From an uncultured Eubacteriales bacterium (GTDB taxonomy: Bacteria > Bacillota > Clostridia > Oscillospirales > Oscillospiraceae), in the NCBI GenBank assembly GCA_900549485.1, contig UROG01000028.1, positions 1 through 34,223 of the forward strand: 34,223 bases of DNA. Reading direction: 5' to 3'. The notes under the pieces are model-generated. The model saw only the letters and a list, made by a program, of their open reading frames with translations. It ran no database searches and was not told the DNA's origin. Of this stretch, positions 1-8,040 are shown one piece after another (the stretch's first letter is position 1; the number at the start of each line of letters is the position of its first letter). The translations under genes and the position numbers were made by a program.

Positions 1-40
1 CGAAAAAGTAGACACCCACACTTTTGTGAGTGTCTACTTT
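1..40 (-). terminator. Hairpin with T-run, probable terminator of the insertion sequence remnant
   Basis: Positions 5-20 pair with 25-40 (16 base pairs, one mismatch at 16/29) around a four-base loop. On the minus strand the stem is followed by five T residues (plus 3-7), so it reads as an intrinsic terminator for minus-strand transcription. The only minus-strand gene just upstream is the transposase remnant at 303-617, so this may be the original end of that element. It could also belong to a gene left of the window. Confidence 0.5.
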
Positions 41-97
41 CATTTTACAAGTGCAGGGTCGCAGTACCCCGGGACTTTTTTTCGTATGCGGATAGAC

Positions 98-302
98 GCG
101 AGGAGCTTCATGCAGTGAGGAGTGAGGAATGTAGGGCATAAGTGCGCTCTACGCCTTGAGTGAGTACGCGTTTGTTTCTCTCCCTCAGGCGCTGCCGCGC
201 CAGCTCAGCAAAAGGCATAAGTGCGCGTTTGCCAAATCAAAGATTTGGACGCTTACTTACCTTATCAGGGGAGGCATGAATTGAATCCGCCGCGCCAGCG
301 GC
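98..302. repeat. Composite dispersed repeat (modules shared with 14685-14925 and others)
   Basis: This gene-free stretch is built from repeat modules seen elsewhere in the window. A GAGGAGT-type segment lies near 110-130. A module with GGCGC/GCGCC pairing followed by CTGAGGGAG lies near 178-209 when read on the minus strand. A module with hairpin CCAAATC/GATTTGG lies at 232-248, next to GGCATAAGTGCGCG (213-226). A GCCGC/GCGGC hairpin lies at 289-302. The 285-305 segment is identical to one at 2283-2303. The counterpart of the third module at 14896-14912 is CCGAATC/GATTCGG, a paired change. No protein is supported here. Confidence 0.75.
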
Positions 303-617
303 TCAACGCGGACAGGTCAAGGTGTCTGTTACTACACCATATTTGTACTTCCAAGGTCTGAAATGACCTTTCGCAGTTTTGGTCTGAGTATACGGTAAGA
401 TGTGGATTCTGCTGTCGTCAAGTGTTTTCTTTGCTATCCATGGTGTCTTATAGCCAGCGTCCATTACCATAAATTGTGCTTCGTCAAATCTGTCTGTTGC
501 TTTGCCATATGCCGCATCCCATGCCACGCTGTCGCTCACATTGCCTGCTGTTACTTCTACCGCCAGTACCATTCCGTTCTTGTCACAGGCTGTATGCGCT
601 TCATACGCAAACTGCCG
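303..617 (-). pseudogene. IS1182-type transposase, internal fragment
   Basis: The open frame reads FAYEAHTACDKNG, then VLAVEVTAGNVSDSVAWDA, then VMDAGYKTPWIAKK and FRPWKYKY. This is the middle of the DDE catalytic domain of IS1182-type (DDE_Tnp_1) transposases; the Asp of the DAGYKTP block is a likely metal ligand. The family has roughly 450-550 residues and about 104 are left. The frame is closed by TAG at 618-620 on the N-terminal side and by TGA at 303-305. That TGA lies inside the dispersed repeat, so the C-terminal part was replaced by repeat sequence. A methionine codon at 570-572 is internal to the homology and is not a real start. The fragment abuts the stop codon of the foldase gene at 624. 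It is a dead remnant. The family call rests on recalled motifs. Confidence 0.8.
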
Positions 618-623
618 CTATTT

Positions 624-1868
624 TTATTTTACGTATTCGCCGAGCTTGGGCGCTTCGTAGCCGTTAAGATACTCAACGGTCATTGCGTCCATGCGCTCCT
701 GAATGGCGCTGTCATACTCCGCGTCGGCGGCCAGCAGACGAGCGGTGACGTCGCTGCCGTCGCTGTTCTTCTCAACGGCCATATCGGGGTCGAGAGGCAG
801 GCGCATGATTATATGATAGCCGTAGCTGCTTTCAACGATGTCGGAAATGGCGTACTCGTCAAGCGCCTTTGCCGCGTCTTCAAACTCACTGACCATGGTG
901 CCGGGGGTGAAGAGATAGCCGTCGGGATAAGCTTCTTTTCCGGTGTCCTCGCAAAGCTCCGCCTTGAGGCGTGCAAACGCGGCAATGCGCTCTTGCTCAT
1001 CCTCGATCGCGTTAAGCTCTTCAAGGGTCTTCTCGGCGAGGGCTTTCTTCTCTGCTATTGCACTCTCGTCCAGCGCTTCGCGGGTGTTGGGGTCGATCGT
1101 CATGAACAGGATGTGGTTAGCGGCGAGATAGTCCTTGTCCTCAAGGTACTTTACGGCCGTTTCATCACTGACCTTTTCGCCGTTTTCGCCGTATTTTTCA
1201 TTGAATATATGCGTGAACAGCGCGCTGAGGCGGTTGATCTCATCAAATCTTTCGCGGGTAAGGTATCTGCTGCGTATAAACTCGTCTATCTCTTCCTCGG
1301 TGGCATCCTCGCCGACTGCCTGCTTGAGCAGGGCGTCAACCTGTTCGGCAAGCTCCGTCTCCTCCTCGGGAGTGAGAGCGGCGCCGGAATCCTCGGCTAT
1401 CTGCTCAATGGCGACCTGCTGCTTGAGCATCTCGATAGAGTTGCTGACCGCGAGATCGGCGACCGTTTCGCCGCCCTCTTCGCTGACGGGATCGTCCCAC
1501 GAGGCGCTTGAGCCGTAGTACATTGCCATCTGCGTGAGCGTATTGCTTATTCTGCTCGCCTGCGAGTACAGGCAGTAGAAATAATCACCCCATGTGATCT
1601 CTTTGCCGCCCAGCTCCATAACGGCCTCATCGGGATCATGCAGAGCGTAGAGCTTATCATAATCCAGCTCGATCTTGGAGGATTCGGTCTGTTCGCCGCT
1701 CTCATCCTGCGCGTCCTCTCCGGACTGTGCTGTCAGCGCCTGCGTTATCTGCGCGGCGGCGTCGTTCTGGGAAGCGATAACGGATTCTCTCGATCTCCAA
1801 TTCTTATAGGTGATAAAGCCGCCGAACAGCAGCACGACCACCAGAATAAGTGCAAAAAACTTTTTCAT
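624..1868 (-). CDS. Membrane-anchored parvulin-type peptidyl-prolyl isomerase (PrsA/SurA-like foldase)
   Basis: The 414-residue protein starts with a hydrophobic segment (about residues 4-22) after MKKFF, so it is probably exported and anchored outside the membrane. An acidic linker follows, then a SurA-like helical region. A parvulin core begins near AANHILFMTI and runs through FTPGTMVSEFEDAAKAL to SSYGYHIIMRL, the typical ends of the rotamase fold. Such proteins catalyse prolyl cis/trans isomerisation and help secreted proteins fold. Unlike classical PrsA there is no lipobox cysteine, so the anchor would be the uncleaved N-terminal helix. The start has GAAAGGAAA upstream and a good promoter at 1909-1937. 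It is monocistronic in appearance. The parvulin fold is clear; the substrate is unknown. Confidence 0.82.
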   Translation of the reverse strand: MKKFFALILVVVLLFGGFITYKNWRSRESVIASQNDAAAQITQALTAQSGEDAQDESGEQTESSKIELDYDKLYALHDPDEAVMELGGKEITWGDYFYCLYSQASRISNTLTQMAMYYGSSASWDDPVSEEGGETVADLAVSNSIEMLKQQVAIEQIAEDSGAALTPEEETELAEQVDALLKQAVGEDATEEEIDEFIRSRYLTRERFDEINRLSALFTHIFNEKYGENGEKVSDETAVKYLEDKDYLAANHILFMTIDPNTREALDESAIAEKKALAEKTLEELNAIEDEQERIAAFARLKAELCEDTGKEAYPDGYLFTPGTMVSEFEDAAKALDEYAISDIVESSYGYHIIMRLPLDPDMAVEKNSDGSDVTARLLAADAEYDSAIQERMDAMTVEYLNGYEAPKLGEYVK

Positions 1869-1908
1869 CTTTCAATTTCCTTTCAAGGCTTATTTGCCAT
1901 GTAAAGCT

Positions 1909-1937
1909 AATATAACACGTATTTTCTCCATACTCAA
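1909..1937 (-). promoter_or_regulatory. Sigma-A type promoter for the foldase gene
   Basis: On the minus strand TTGAGT (1932-1937) is followed by a 17-base spacer and TATATT (1909-1914). The position is about 40 bases before the ATG at 1868. Confidence 0.6.
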
Positions 1938-1977
1938 GGAAAATTTGTAAACAATGCCCCCGTTCGGAAAGCCGTAC

Positions 1978-2169
1978 TCATTTTTTCTGCTTTGCGGCGT
2001 AGGCGAACATCCATATGACGATGGCGATAAGCGCAGCGACCACGAGTACGCCGAGGACAAGGTTGACCGCGCCCCCGACTATTCCGCCGACGAGCTTGAC
2101 CGCCCCCGCAACGACGGCGATAACGACAGCCGCAAGCAAAACGGCGATAATTATCTTTTTCTTATCCAT
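1978..2169 (-). CDS. Small two-helix membrane peptide of unknown function
   Basis: The 63-residue product has a basic start (MDKKK), a hydrophobic helix at about residues 6-27, a glycine/valine-rich stretch (GGIVGGAVNLVLGVLVV), a second helix to about residue 56, and the end AAKQKK. AAAGGAG precedes the ATG at a suitable distance and a promoter-like pair lies at 2215-2243, so it looks expressed. I do not recognise the family. The alternating Gly and Val residues and the Lys-flanked ends resemble small Gram-positive membrane peptides, but no function follows from that. Its neighbours are the foldase gene downstream and the rluD-type gene upstream, both on the same strand. Confidence 0.65.
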   Translation of the reverse strand: MDKKKIIIAVLLAAVVIAVVAGAVKLVGGIVGGAVNLVLGVLVVAALIAIVIWMFAYAAKQKK

Positions 2170-2214
2170 TTCCTTCTCCTTTTTCCTTTTTCACTTTTTC
2201 CTTAACAGGTATCT

Positions 2215-2243
2215 TATATATCCGACCTGTATGACCTTAACAA
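2215..2243 (-). promoter_or_regulatory. Candidate promoter for the small membrane peptide gene
   Basis: On the minus strand TTGTTA (2238-2243), a 17-base spacer and TATATA (2215-2220) precede the ATG at 2169 by about 45 bases. Confidence 0.42.
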
Positions 2244-2283
2244 ATAGGTTCTTAATCTTACTTTTTTAATTTTTCCTTTTTTA

Positions 2284-2338
2284 TCCGCCGCGCCAGCGGC
2301 TCAACAACTCCTCAATGTATAAAGCTCCTCACTGAATA
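2284..2338. repeat. Dispersed repeat copy with GCCGC/GCGGC hairpin
   Basis: The stem is 2287-2291 paired with 2296-2300. The flank matches the copy at 285-305 exactly over about 21 bases. To the right, TATAAAGCTCCTCACTGAATAAAG is the reverse-orientation version of the GTGAGGAG/TTTATTCAG segment also seen at 12485-12529 and 29115-29150. It lies directly downstream of the rluD-type gene. Confidence 0.7.
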
Positions 2339-2344
2339 AAGCGC

Positions 2345-3262
2345 TCAGATCTTTTCGCCGAGTTTTGAAAGCACCGACGTGAAATATTCCGGCTGGGGAG
2401 CTTCAAGCACTACCTGCTCATGTGTGCGCGGGTGGATGAACTTCAGCCGTCTTGCGTGAAGGCACTGTCCCTCAAGCCCCTTCTCGGGCGACGGTGCGCC
2501 GTATGTATAGTCCCCGAGCAGCGGGTGGCCGATACTCGCCATATGCACGCGTATCTGGTGTGTGCGCCCCGTTTCCAGTGCACATTTTACGTGACAGTAG
2601 CCCCGGTAGCGGTCGATGACCGTCCAGCGCGTTACGGCGCGGCGGGAATTTTTCTCCGTCACGGCCATGCGCTTGCGGTCCGTGGGGTGACGCCCGATGG
2701 GTCTGTCGATAACGCCGCTGTCTTCACGCAGATTTCCGCGCACAACGGCCTCATATTCGCGGGAAAGGCTCCTGTCGGCAAGCTGCGCGGAAAGGAACTG
2801 ATGGGCAAAGTCATTTTTTGCCGCGATGATAAGCCCCGAGGTATCCTTATCAATGCGATGGACGATACCGGGGCGCTTTTCGCCGCCGATCCCCGAAAGC
2901 GAATCGCCGCAGTGGAACATGAGCGCGTTGACAAGCGTTGCGTCGGGATGTCCGGGCGCAGGATGCACCACCATTCCCCGCGGCTTGTTGACGACGATAA
3001 CATCGTCGTCCTCATACACCACATCAAGCAGGATGTCCTGCGGCACGAGCGGTACGTCCTCAGGCGGCGGCAGGCAGACCACGAACGTGTCTCCCTCGGC
3101 GCATTTGTAATTTTTCTTTATCCCGGCGCCGTTGAGCGTCACAAGCCCCTGCTCTATAAGGCGCACGGCGGCGGAGCGCGTGAGAGCGTCCATACTGTGC
3201 GCAAGGAGAGCGTCGAGTCTTTCTCCGCTCTCCTTGGCAGTTATAATTATTCTTTCGTCCAT
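2345..3262 (-). CDS. rluD: 23S rRNA pseudouridine synthase, RluA/RluD family
   Basis: The 305-residue enzyme isomerises uridine to pseudouridine in large-subunit rRNA. An S4-type RNA-binding domain covers about residues 14-75 (ERLDALL, RLIEQGLVTLNG). The catalytic domain follows with the signature HRIDKDTSG at 135-143; Asp138 is the expected nucleophile. VVNKPRGMVVHPAPGH near residue 90-105 and ETGRTHQIRVHM later are further family blocks. Length is normal. Its ATG shares one base with the TAA of the lspA gene upstream (TAATG), so the two are probably coupled in translation. The exact target uridines (RluD versus a paralogue in the family) cannot be told from sequence alone, so the symbol is a family-level guess. 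Confidence 0.88.
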   Translation of the reverse strand: MDERIIITAKESGERLDALLAHSMDALTRSAAVRLIEQGLVTLNGAGIKKNYKCAEGDTFVVCLPPPEDVPLVPQDILLDVVYEDDDVIVVNKPRGMVVHPAPGHPDATLVNALMFHCGDSLSGIGGEKRPGIVHRIDKDTSGLIIAAKNDFAHQFLSAQLADRSLSREYEAVVRGNLREDSGVIDRPIGRHPTDRKRMAVTEKNSRRAVTRWTVIDRYRGYCHVKCALETGRTHQIRVHMASIGHPLLGDYTYGAPSPEKGLEGQCLHARRLKFIHPRTHEQVVLEAPQPEYFTSVLSKLGEKI

Positions 3263-4422
3263 TACTTGAATTCCGCAAGTATATCGTCAAGCGAGAACTC
3301 GTCGTCCGACTTGACGGCTTTGGGCGCGGTCTTTGCGGGCGCTTTGGGCGCGGCGGGACGCTCCGTCTTTCTGGGCTGCACCTCGGCGGGATCGAAAACG
3401 GGTGCGGTCTTTGCGGGAGCCGTGCCCATCGCCTTTGCCGCCGGAGTCTGTGCGGACGATCTCTCCGCCTTTGCATTGGCCTTTTCCCACGCGGCAAAGG
3501 GATCCTCCTCCCTGTAAGCGCTCCTGCGGACCGGCTGTGCAGCTTCCTGTCCGGCGGCGCTCTTCACGCCGCGTGAGGGAACAGCAAACTCGCTTTCTGC
3601 GGCGCTTCTTGCCCTGCGTGCAGGAGCGGCAGTCCCGGCGTCGGCTCTTGCGCGTCGGGCAGGCTCTGCATCGGTTCTTGTCCGGCGCGGCATATCCTCG
3701 TCCGTATCAAAGACGGGGCGCTTTTCCGCGGGGGCAATGACCTTGGGCTTTCTCATCGGATGCAGCTGCTCTTCCGGCTCTTCCTCGACGGCGGCGCGCC
3801 GGCCGCCCTTGCGCTGCTTACGCTCCTGCGCATAGTCCTCATAGCTGGGCTTCTTTGCGGTCTTTCTCTCCCGAACGGAATCGACCGTATCTCTCAGCTC
3901 GCCCGAAAGGGAACGGCTGTCCGCTTCCTCGTCGTCATACTCGTCAAATTCGTCCTTGTCGGTATCCTTTGTCTTTTCGCCGCCGAAAATGATATAGACG
4001 ATGAACAGCAGCGAGAACACGGTGATAAAAATATCCGCCACGTTGAAAACGGCAAAATTGAAAAGATCTATCTTGAACATGTCCACGACAAAGCCGTAGA
4101 GGATACGGTCAAGGCAGTTGGAAAGCCCGCCCGCGGTGACAAGAACAAGGCACCAGCGGCCGAATTTGCCGTTGATGAAATTCGTGGCAAGGGCGATTAT
4201 CACGGCGACGGTAAAAACGGCCGTGAGAATAACGAAATAGACCCTTGCGCCGCCGCCTGACAGGAAGCTGAAAGCCGCGCCGTCGTTGTGCATACGCACA
4301 AGACTGAGGATACCTGGGATCAGCGGCTCGGTGATCGTATTGAGCATTATATTGTTTGTGACCCAATACTTAACGCCCTGGTCAAGAATGATTACGAGCA
4401 TACCGACAATTGCGTACAGCAT
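3262..4422 (-). CDS. lspA: Signal peptidase II with a long disordered C-terminal tail
   Basis: Residues 1-147 are a complete LspA with four membrane helices. It cleaves signal peptides from prolipoproteins in the membrane. The catalytic aspartates are Asp105 in SNCLDR and Asp130 in FNVADIF; the family blocks MHNDGAAFSFLSGG and TAGGLSN are present. After about residue 150 there is a tail of some 235 residues rich in Asp/Glu, then Arg/Ala/Pro/Lys (for example DEYDDEEAD, PARRARADAG, SDDEFSLDDILAEFK at the end). Ordinary LspA stops near 150-165 residues. AGGAGG precedes the ATG. A second lspA lies immediately upstream and is clearly a duplicate. The tail's role is unknown; it would face the cytoplasm if topology is normal. 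Confidence 0.9.
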   Translation of the reverse strand: MLYAIVGMLVIILDQGVKYWVTNNIMLNTITEPLIPGILSLVRMHNDGAAFSFLSGGGARVYFVILTAVFTVAVIIALATNFINGKFGRWCLVLVTAGGLSNCLDRILYGFVVDMFKIDLFNFAVFNVADIFITVFSLLFIVYIIFGGEKTKDTDKDEFDEYDDEEADSRSLSGELRDTVDSVRERKTAKKPSYEDYAQERKQRKGGRRAAVEEEPEEQLHPMRKPKVIAPAEKRPVFDTDEDMPRRTRTDAEPARRARADAGTAAPARRARSAAESEFAVPSRGVKSAAGQEAAQPVRRSAYREEDPFAAWEKANAKAERSSAQTPAAKAMGTAPAKTAPVFDPAEVQPRKTERPAAPKAPAKTAPKAVKSDDEFSLDDILAEFK

Positions 4423-4511
4423 GTTTTCCTCCTATCTGCTGCCGTTCCGGCAGCATGAGAATAAAGCGGGACGGTCTGAGAACACGGTTCTCCGACGATC
4501 CGCATCTGCCC

Positions 4512-4973
4512 TCAGGCTTTCTTCTGCGTATCGGAAAAAAGCACCTTCAAGGCAAAAACAAAAGTAAATACTGTGATAAAAACGTCCGCCACGTTGAAAA
4601 CGGCAAAATCAAAAAGCTCCACCTTGAACATATCCACGACATAGCCGTAAACGATGCGGTCGATGCAGTTTGCAAGACCGCCCGCGGCGATCATTGCAAG
4701 GGAAAAATGCTCAAGCCTTCCCTTTATGAACCCTGTCTTTATCGCGGCAACGACAGCCCCGACAAACACAAGCGCAAGCGCGATAAAAGCAAATCTTGCG
4801 CCGCCACCCGACAGGAAGCTGAAAGCCGCGCCGTCGTTATGAACGCAGACAAGGCTCAGCACGCCGGGGATAAGCTCCCTCGCGGCGGAGCCGACCGGGA
4901 TATTCCCGACGACCCAGAGCTTTACCGCCTGATCTGCCAGAATTACGGCGATACCGCCCAATATCAAAAGCAT
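4512..4973 (-). CDS. lspA: Signal peptidase II, second tandem copy
   Basis: This 153-residue LspA has the same blocks as its neighbour: VHNDGAAFSFLSGGGAR, GGLANCIDRIVYGYVVDMF and FAVFNVADVFITVF, with both catalytic aspartates. The frame is open to a TTG at 5000, but an ideal AAGGAG lies six bases before the ATG at 4973, which gives the standard length, so I use that start. The product stops where the other copy's charged tail begins. DNA identity with the neighbour is high in the conserved blocks, which points to tandem duplication within this lineage. It lies between ileS (upstream) and the long lspA, the usual place of lspA in this operon type. Confidence 0.92.
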   Translation of the reverse strand: MLLILGGIAVILADQAVKLWVVGNIPVGSAARELIPGVLSLVCVHNDGAAFSFLSGGGARFAFIALALVFVGAVVAAIKTGFIKGRLEHFSLAMIAAGGLANCIDRIVYGYVVDMFKVELFDFAVFNVADVFITVFTFVFALKVLFSDTQKKA

Positions 4974-5050
4974 TGAAAGCTCCTTATCCGAGACCGGCAA
5001 AAAGTCTCGCAGAGTTTATTGCCCGCAGGCAAAAAACATTTTGACCGTTT

Positions 5051-5076
5051 TCTCCGGCGGCGCTGCGCCGGAGAAA
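5051..5076. other. Strong hairpin after ileS, not a standard terminator
   Basis: TCTCCGGCG (5051-5059) pairs with CGCCGGAGA (5066-5074). The T residues precede and the A residues follow the stem on both strands, so it lacks a T-run and is probably not an intrinsic terminator. It sits between the ileS stop and the lspA copy and could be a processing or stability element. Confidence 0.4.
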
Positions 5077-5081
5077 AATCT

Positions 5082-7877
5082 TTATCCTACTACCTTTTTG
5101 CAGCGCGGGCAGAGACCGGTTTCGGGATCGGCCTGCTCTGAATGCATCCAGCAGCGCGGACACTTCGTGCCGGGCGCCTCCGTGACGGATATCTTCAGCG
5201 CGGGGATGTTGCTGCCGGTACCGGTGACTGCGTTTTCATCGGCGGCGCCGTTCTCGTCGATCATGCACTTGGAGACAATGAACAGCTCGCTGAGATTCAT
5301 CTTCTCGACCGCTTTGACGGTTTCCTTCGCCTCCGCGTCGGCGGCGTGGAGCGTAACGGCGGCTTCGAGCGGCTTGCCGATACGCTTTGCGGCGCGGGCG
5401 GCTTCCAGAACGCCGTTGACGTCCTCACGCAGCACGATGAGCTTATCCCATTTTGCCATAGTTTCGTCGTCAAGGGCATACTCGTCAAAGGGCTTGTTCA
5501 TCGTGTTGAGCACGATGTTGCGCTTGTCGTCGCCCGCCTTGTGCGGCATTGCAAGCCATATCTCGTCGCAGGTGAAAGCGAGGATGGGCGCAAACATCTT
5601 TGCAAGCGAATCGAGAATGATATACAGCGCCGTCTGGGCGGAGCGGCGTTTGAGGCCGTTGGTCTGCTCACAGTACAGTCTGTCCTTTATGATGTCGAGA
5701 TAGAAGCTTGAAAGCTCTACCACGCAGAAATCGTTGATGGCGTGGGAGATCACGTGGAACTCATAATTGTCATAGCTGTCCGCGACCTTGCGGATAAGTC
5801 CGTTGAGCCTTGTGATCGCCCAGCGGTCAAGCTCCTCCATATCCTCGGGCTTTACAAGATCGTCCGCGTCGAAGCCTTCGAGATTGCCGAGGCAGTAGCG
5901 CGCAGTGTTGCGGAACTTGAGATAGCTCTGTGAAAGCTGCTTGAATATCTCCTTGGAGCAGCGCACATCGACATGATAGTCCGCCGAGCCTGCCCAAAGG
6001 CGCACGAGATCCGCGCCGAATTCCTTTATCATGTCCGCGGGGTCAACGCCGTTGCCGAGAGACTTGTGCATCGCCTTGCCCTCGCCGTCAACCGTCCAGC
6101 CGTGGGTGAGACATTCCTTATAGGGAGCGCCCATGCCCAGCGCGCCGACCGCGACGAGCAGGGAGGACTGGAACCAGCCGCGATACTGATCGCCGCCTTC
6201 CATGTACATATCGGCAGGCCAGAAGCCCTGATCGCGCTTCATCGCCGCGTAATGAGTGGAACCGGAGTCGAACCAGCCGTCAAGCGTATCCGTCTCCTTG
6301 GTGAAGTGCTTTCCGCCGCAGTGCGGGCAGACAAAGCCCTCCGGCAGGAGCGCCGCAGCGTCCTTTTCAAACCATGCGTTGGAGCCTTCCTTTTCAAAAA
6401 CGGATGCGACGGACTCAATTGACTCGTCCGTGCAGACCGGCTTATGGCAATCCTCACAGTAGAACACAGGGATCGGCAGACCCCAGCGGCGCTGGCGGGA
6501 AATGCACCAGTCGGCGCGCTCACGGATCATCGCGCCCATTCTGTCCTTGCCCCATGCGGGGATCCAGCGGACATTCTCGCAGGCCTTTACGGCCTCTTCC
6601 TTAAACCCGTCCACCGAGCAGAACCACTGCGGCGTTGCGCGGAAGATGATCGGGGATTTGCATCTCCAGCAGTGCGGGTAGGAGTGGACTATCTCCTCGT
6701 AGGCGAAGAGAGAGCCTGCTTCCTTCATATCGTTAAGTATAATGGGGTTGGATTCGTCGGTTTTAAGTCCGGCATATTTGCCGGCATAGTCGGTGTGGCG
6801 GCCCTGATCGTCCACGGGTACGACCATCTCGATACCGTAGCGCAGGCAGGTCTGATAGTCGTCCGCGCCGAAGCCGGGGGCGGTGTGTACGCAGCCCGTG
6901 CCGGAGTCCATGGTGACGTAATCCGCCAGCAGCAGACGTGAGGTCTTGGGCAGGAACGGATGGGAGGCGAGCATATTCTCAAAGAAGCGGCCGGGATGAG
7001 TCTCGATGATCTCATAGCTGTCAAACCCGCCGACCTTCATGACCTTTTCCACAAGGGCGTTCGCCATGATGTATATCTCGCCGTTGGGCGCTTTTACAAG
7101 CGCGTATTCCTCAACGGGGTTGAGCGCGATGGCAAGGTTGCCGGGAAGCGTCCAGATAGTGGTCGTCCATATGACGAAGAAGAGCCTGCTGCGGTCGATA
7201 TGGGACAGCTTGCCCAGATCGTCGTTCATCGGGAACTTGACATACACAGTCGTACACGGATCGTCCTGATATTCGATCTCAGCCTCGGCAAGAGCCGTCT
7301 CGTCCTTGGCGCACCAATATACGGGCTTGAGTCCCTTATAGATATGACCGTTCGCGTACATCTTGCCGAACACACGCACCTCGTCCGCCTCAAAGCCCTT
7401 GCTCATTGTCTTGTAAGGGTGCTCCCAGTCGGCAATGACGCCGAGACGCTTGAAGCCCTCCATCTGGATGCCGATGTACTTTTCCGCATAGGCTTCGCAG
7501 GCGGAGCGGAAATCTGCAACACTCATAGCCTTGCGGTTGAGCTTCTGCTCCTTTATAATGGCGGATTCGATAGGCATACCGTGGTTGTCCCAGCCGGGGA
7601 CATAGGGCGTATAGTAGCCGCGCATTGCGTATGAGCGGGTGATGAAGTCCTTTATGCACTTGTTGAGCGCGTGACCCATGTGTATCCTGCCGTTGGAGAA
7701 GGGGGGGCCGTCATGCAGGTTGAAGCGGGGATGTCCCTCGTTCTTCCTGAGCATTTCGTTATAGATATCCATCTCTTCCCAATTTTTCAGCATATCCGGT
7801 TCGCGCTTGGGCAGACCCGCACGCATGGGAAACTCGGTTTTCGGCAGATTTAAAGTGGCGTTGTAATCCTGTGGCAT
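5082..7877 (-). CDS. ileS: Isoleucyl-tRNA synthetase
   Basis: The 931-residue class I synthetase charges tRNA-Ile in the cytoplasm. The HIGH-type motif is GRIHMGHALNK near residue 66, after HDGPPFSNG. The KMSKS-type loop reads GKAMHKSLGN. The editing domain lies between them (TTTIWTLPGNLAIALNP, DSGTGCVHTAPGFG). WCISRQRRWGLPIPVFYC is a hallmark of the family. The C-terminal end carries a zinc ribbon, CPRCWMH and CPRCKKVVG. Length and order fit the bacterial IleS type with a C-terminal zinc site. The ATG is preceded by AGGAG. The 163-base gap upstream shows no T-box (no antiterminator-like bulge sequence), so control is probably from the shared operon promoter. Confidence 0.97.
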   Translation of the reverse strand: MPQDYNATLNLPKTEFPMRAGLPKREPDMLKNWEEMDIYNEMLRKNEGHPRFNLHDGPPFSNGRIHMGHALNKCIKDFITRSYAMRGYYTPYVPGWDNHGMPIESAIIKEQKLNRKAMSVADFRSACEAYAEKYIGIQMEGFKRLGVIADWEHPYKTMSKGFEADEVRVFGKMYANGHIYKGLKPVYWCAKDETALAEAEIEYQDDPCTTVYVKFPMNDDLGKLSHIDRSRLFFVIWTTTIWTLPGNLAIALNPVEEYALVKAPNGEIYIMANALVEKVMKVGGFDSYEIIETHPGRFFENMLASHPFLPKTSRLLLADYVTMDSGTGCVHTAPGFGADDYQTCLRYGIEMVVPVDDQGRHTDYAGKYAGLKTDESNPIILNDMKEAGSLFAYEEIVHSYPHCWRCKSPIIFRATPQWFCSVDGFKEEAVKACENVRWIPAWGKDRMGAMIRERADWCISRQRRWGLPIPVFYCEDCHKPVCTDESIESVASVFEKEGSNAWFEKDAAALLPEGFVCPHCGGKHFTKETDTLDGWFDSGSTHYAAMKRDQGFWPADMYMEGGDQYRGWFQSSLLVAVGALGMGAPYKECLTHGWTVDGEGKAMHKSLGNGVDPADMIKEFGADLVRLWAGSADYHVDVRCSKEIFKQLSQSYLKFRNTARYCLGNLEGFDADDLVKPEDMEELDRWAITRLNGLIRKVADSYDNYEFHVISHAINDFCVVELSSFYLDIIKDRLYCEQTNGLKRRSAQTALYIILDSLAKMFAPILAFTCDEIWLAMPHKAGDDKRNIVLNTMNKPFDEYALDDETMAKWDKLIVLREDVNGVLEAARAAKRIGKPLEAAVTLHAADAEAKETVKAVEKMNLSELFIVSKCMIDENGAADENAVTGTGSNIPALKISVTEAPGTKCPRCWMHSEQADPETGLCPRCKKVVG

Positions 7878-8040
7878 TTTCTTTTTCTCCTATATGAAAA
7901 TACTTGAGTGCTTGCTGAGAGCTTTGCGCGCCGGCGGGCGTCCCGTCAAAAAACACGGTTTTCGTCATTCCGCCCCGGCGGGGCTGTCATTAAAAGAGGC
8001 GTGCGCACAGCGCCCGCCCCGGGTAATTATAGATAAGAGA

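Noticed and set aside
402..1511. Long plus-strand open frame opposite the foldase gene
   Set aside because: The minus frame has a clear signal helix, parvulin blocks, promoter and ribosome binding site; the plus frame has no homology and no ribosome binding site.
5051..5076. Terminator after ileS
   Set aside because: The T residues are before and the A residues after the stem on both strands, so no T-run follows it.
7878..8040. T-box riboswitch before ileS
   Set aside because: The gap contains GC-rich hairpins but no antiterminator-like sequence or terminator T-run.
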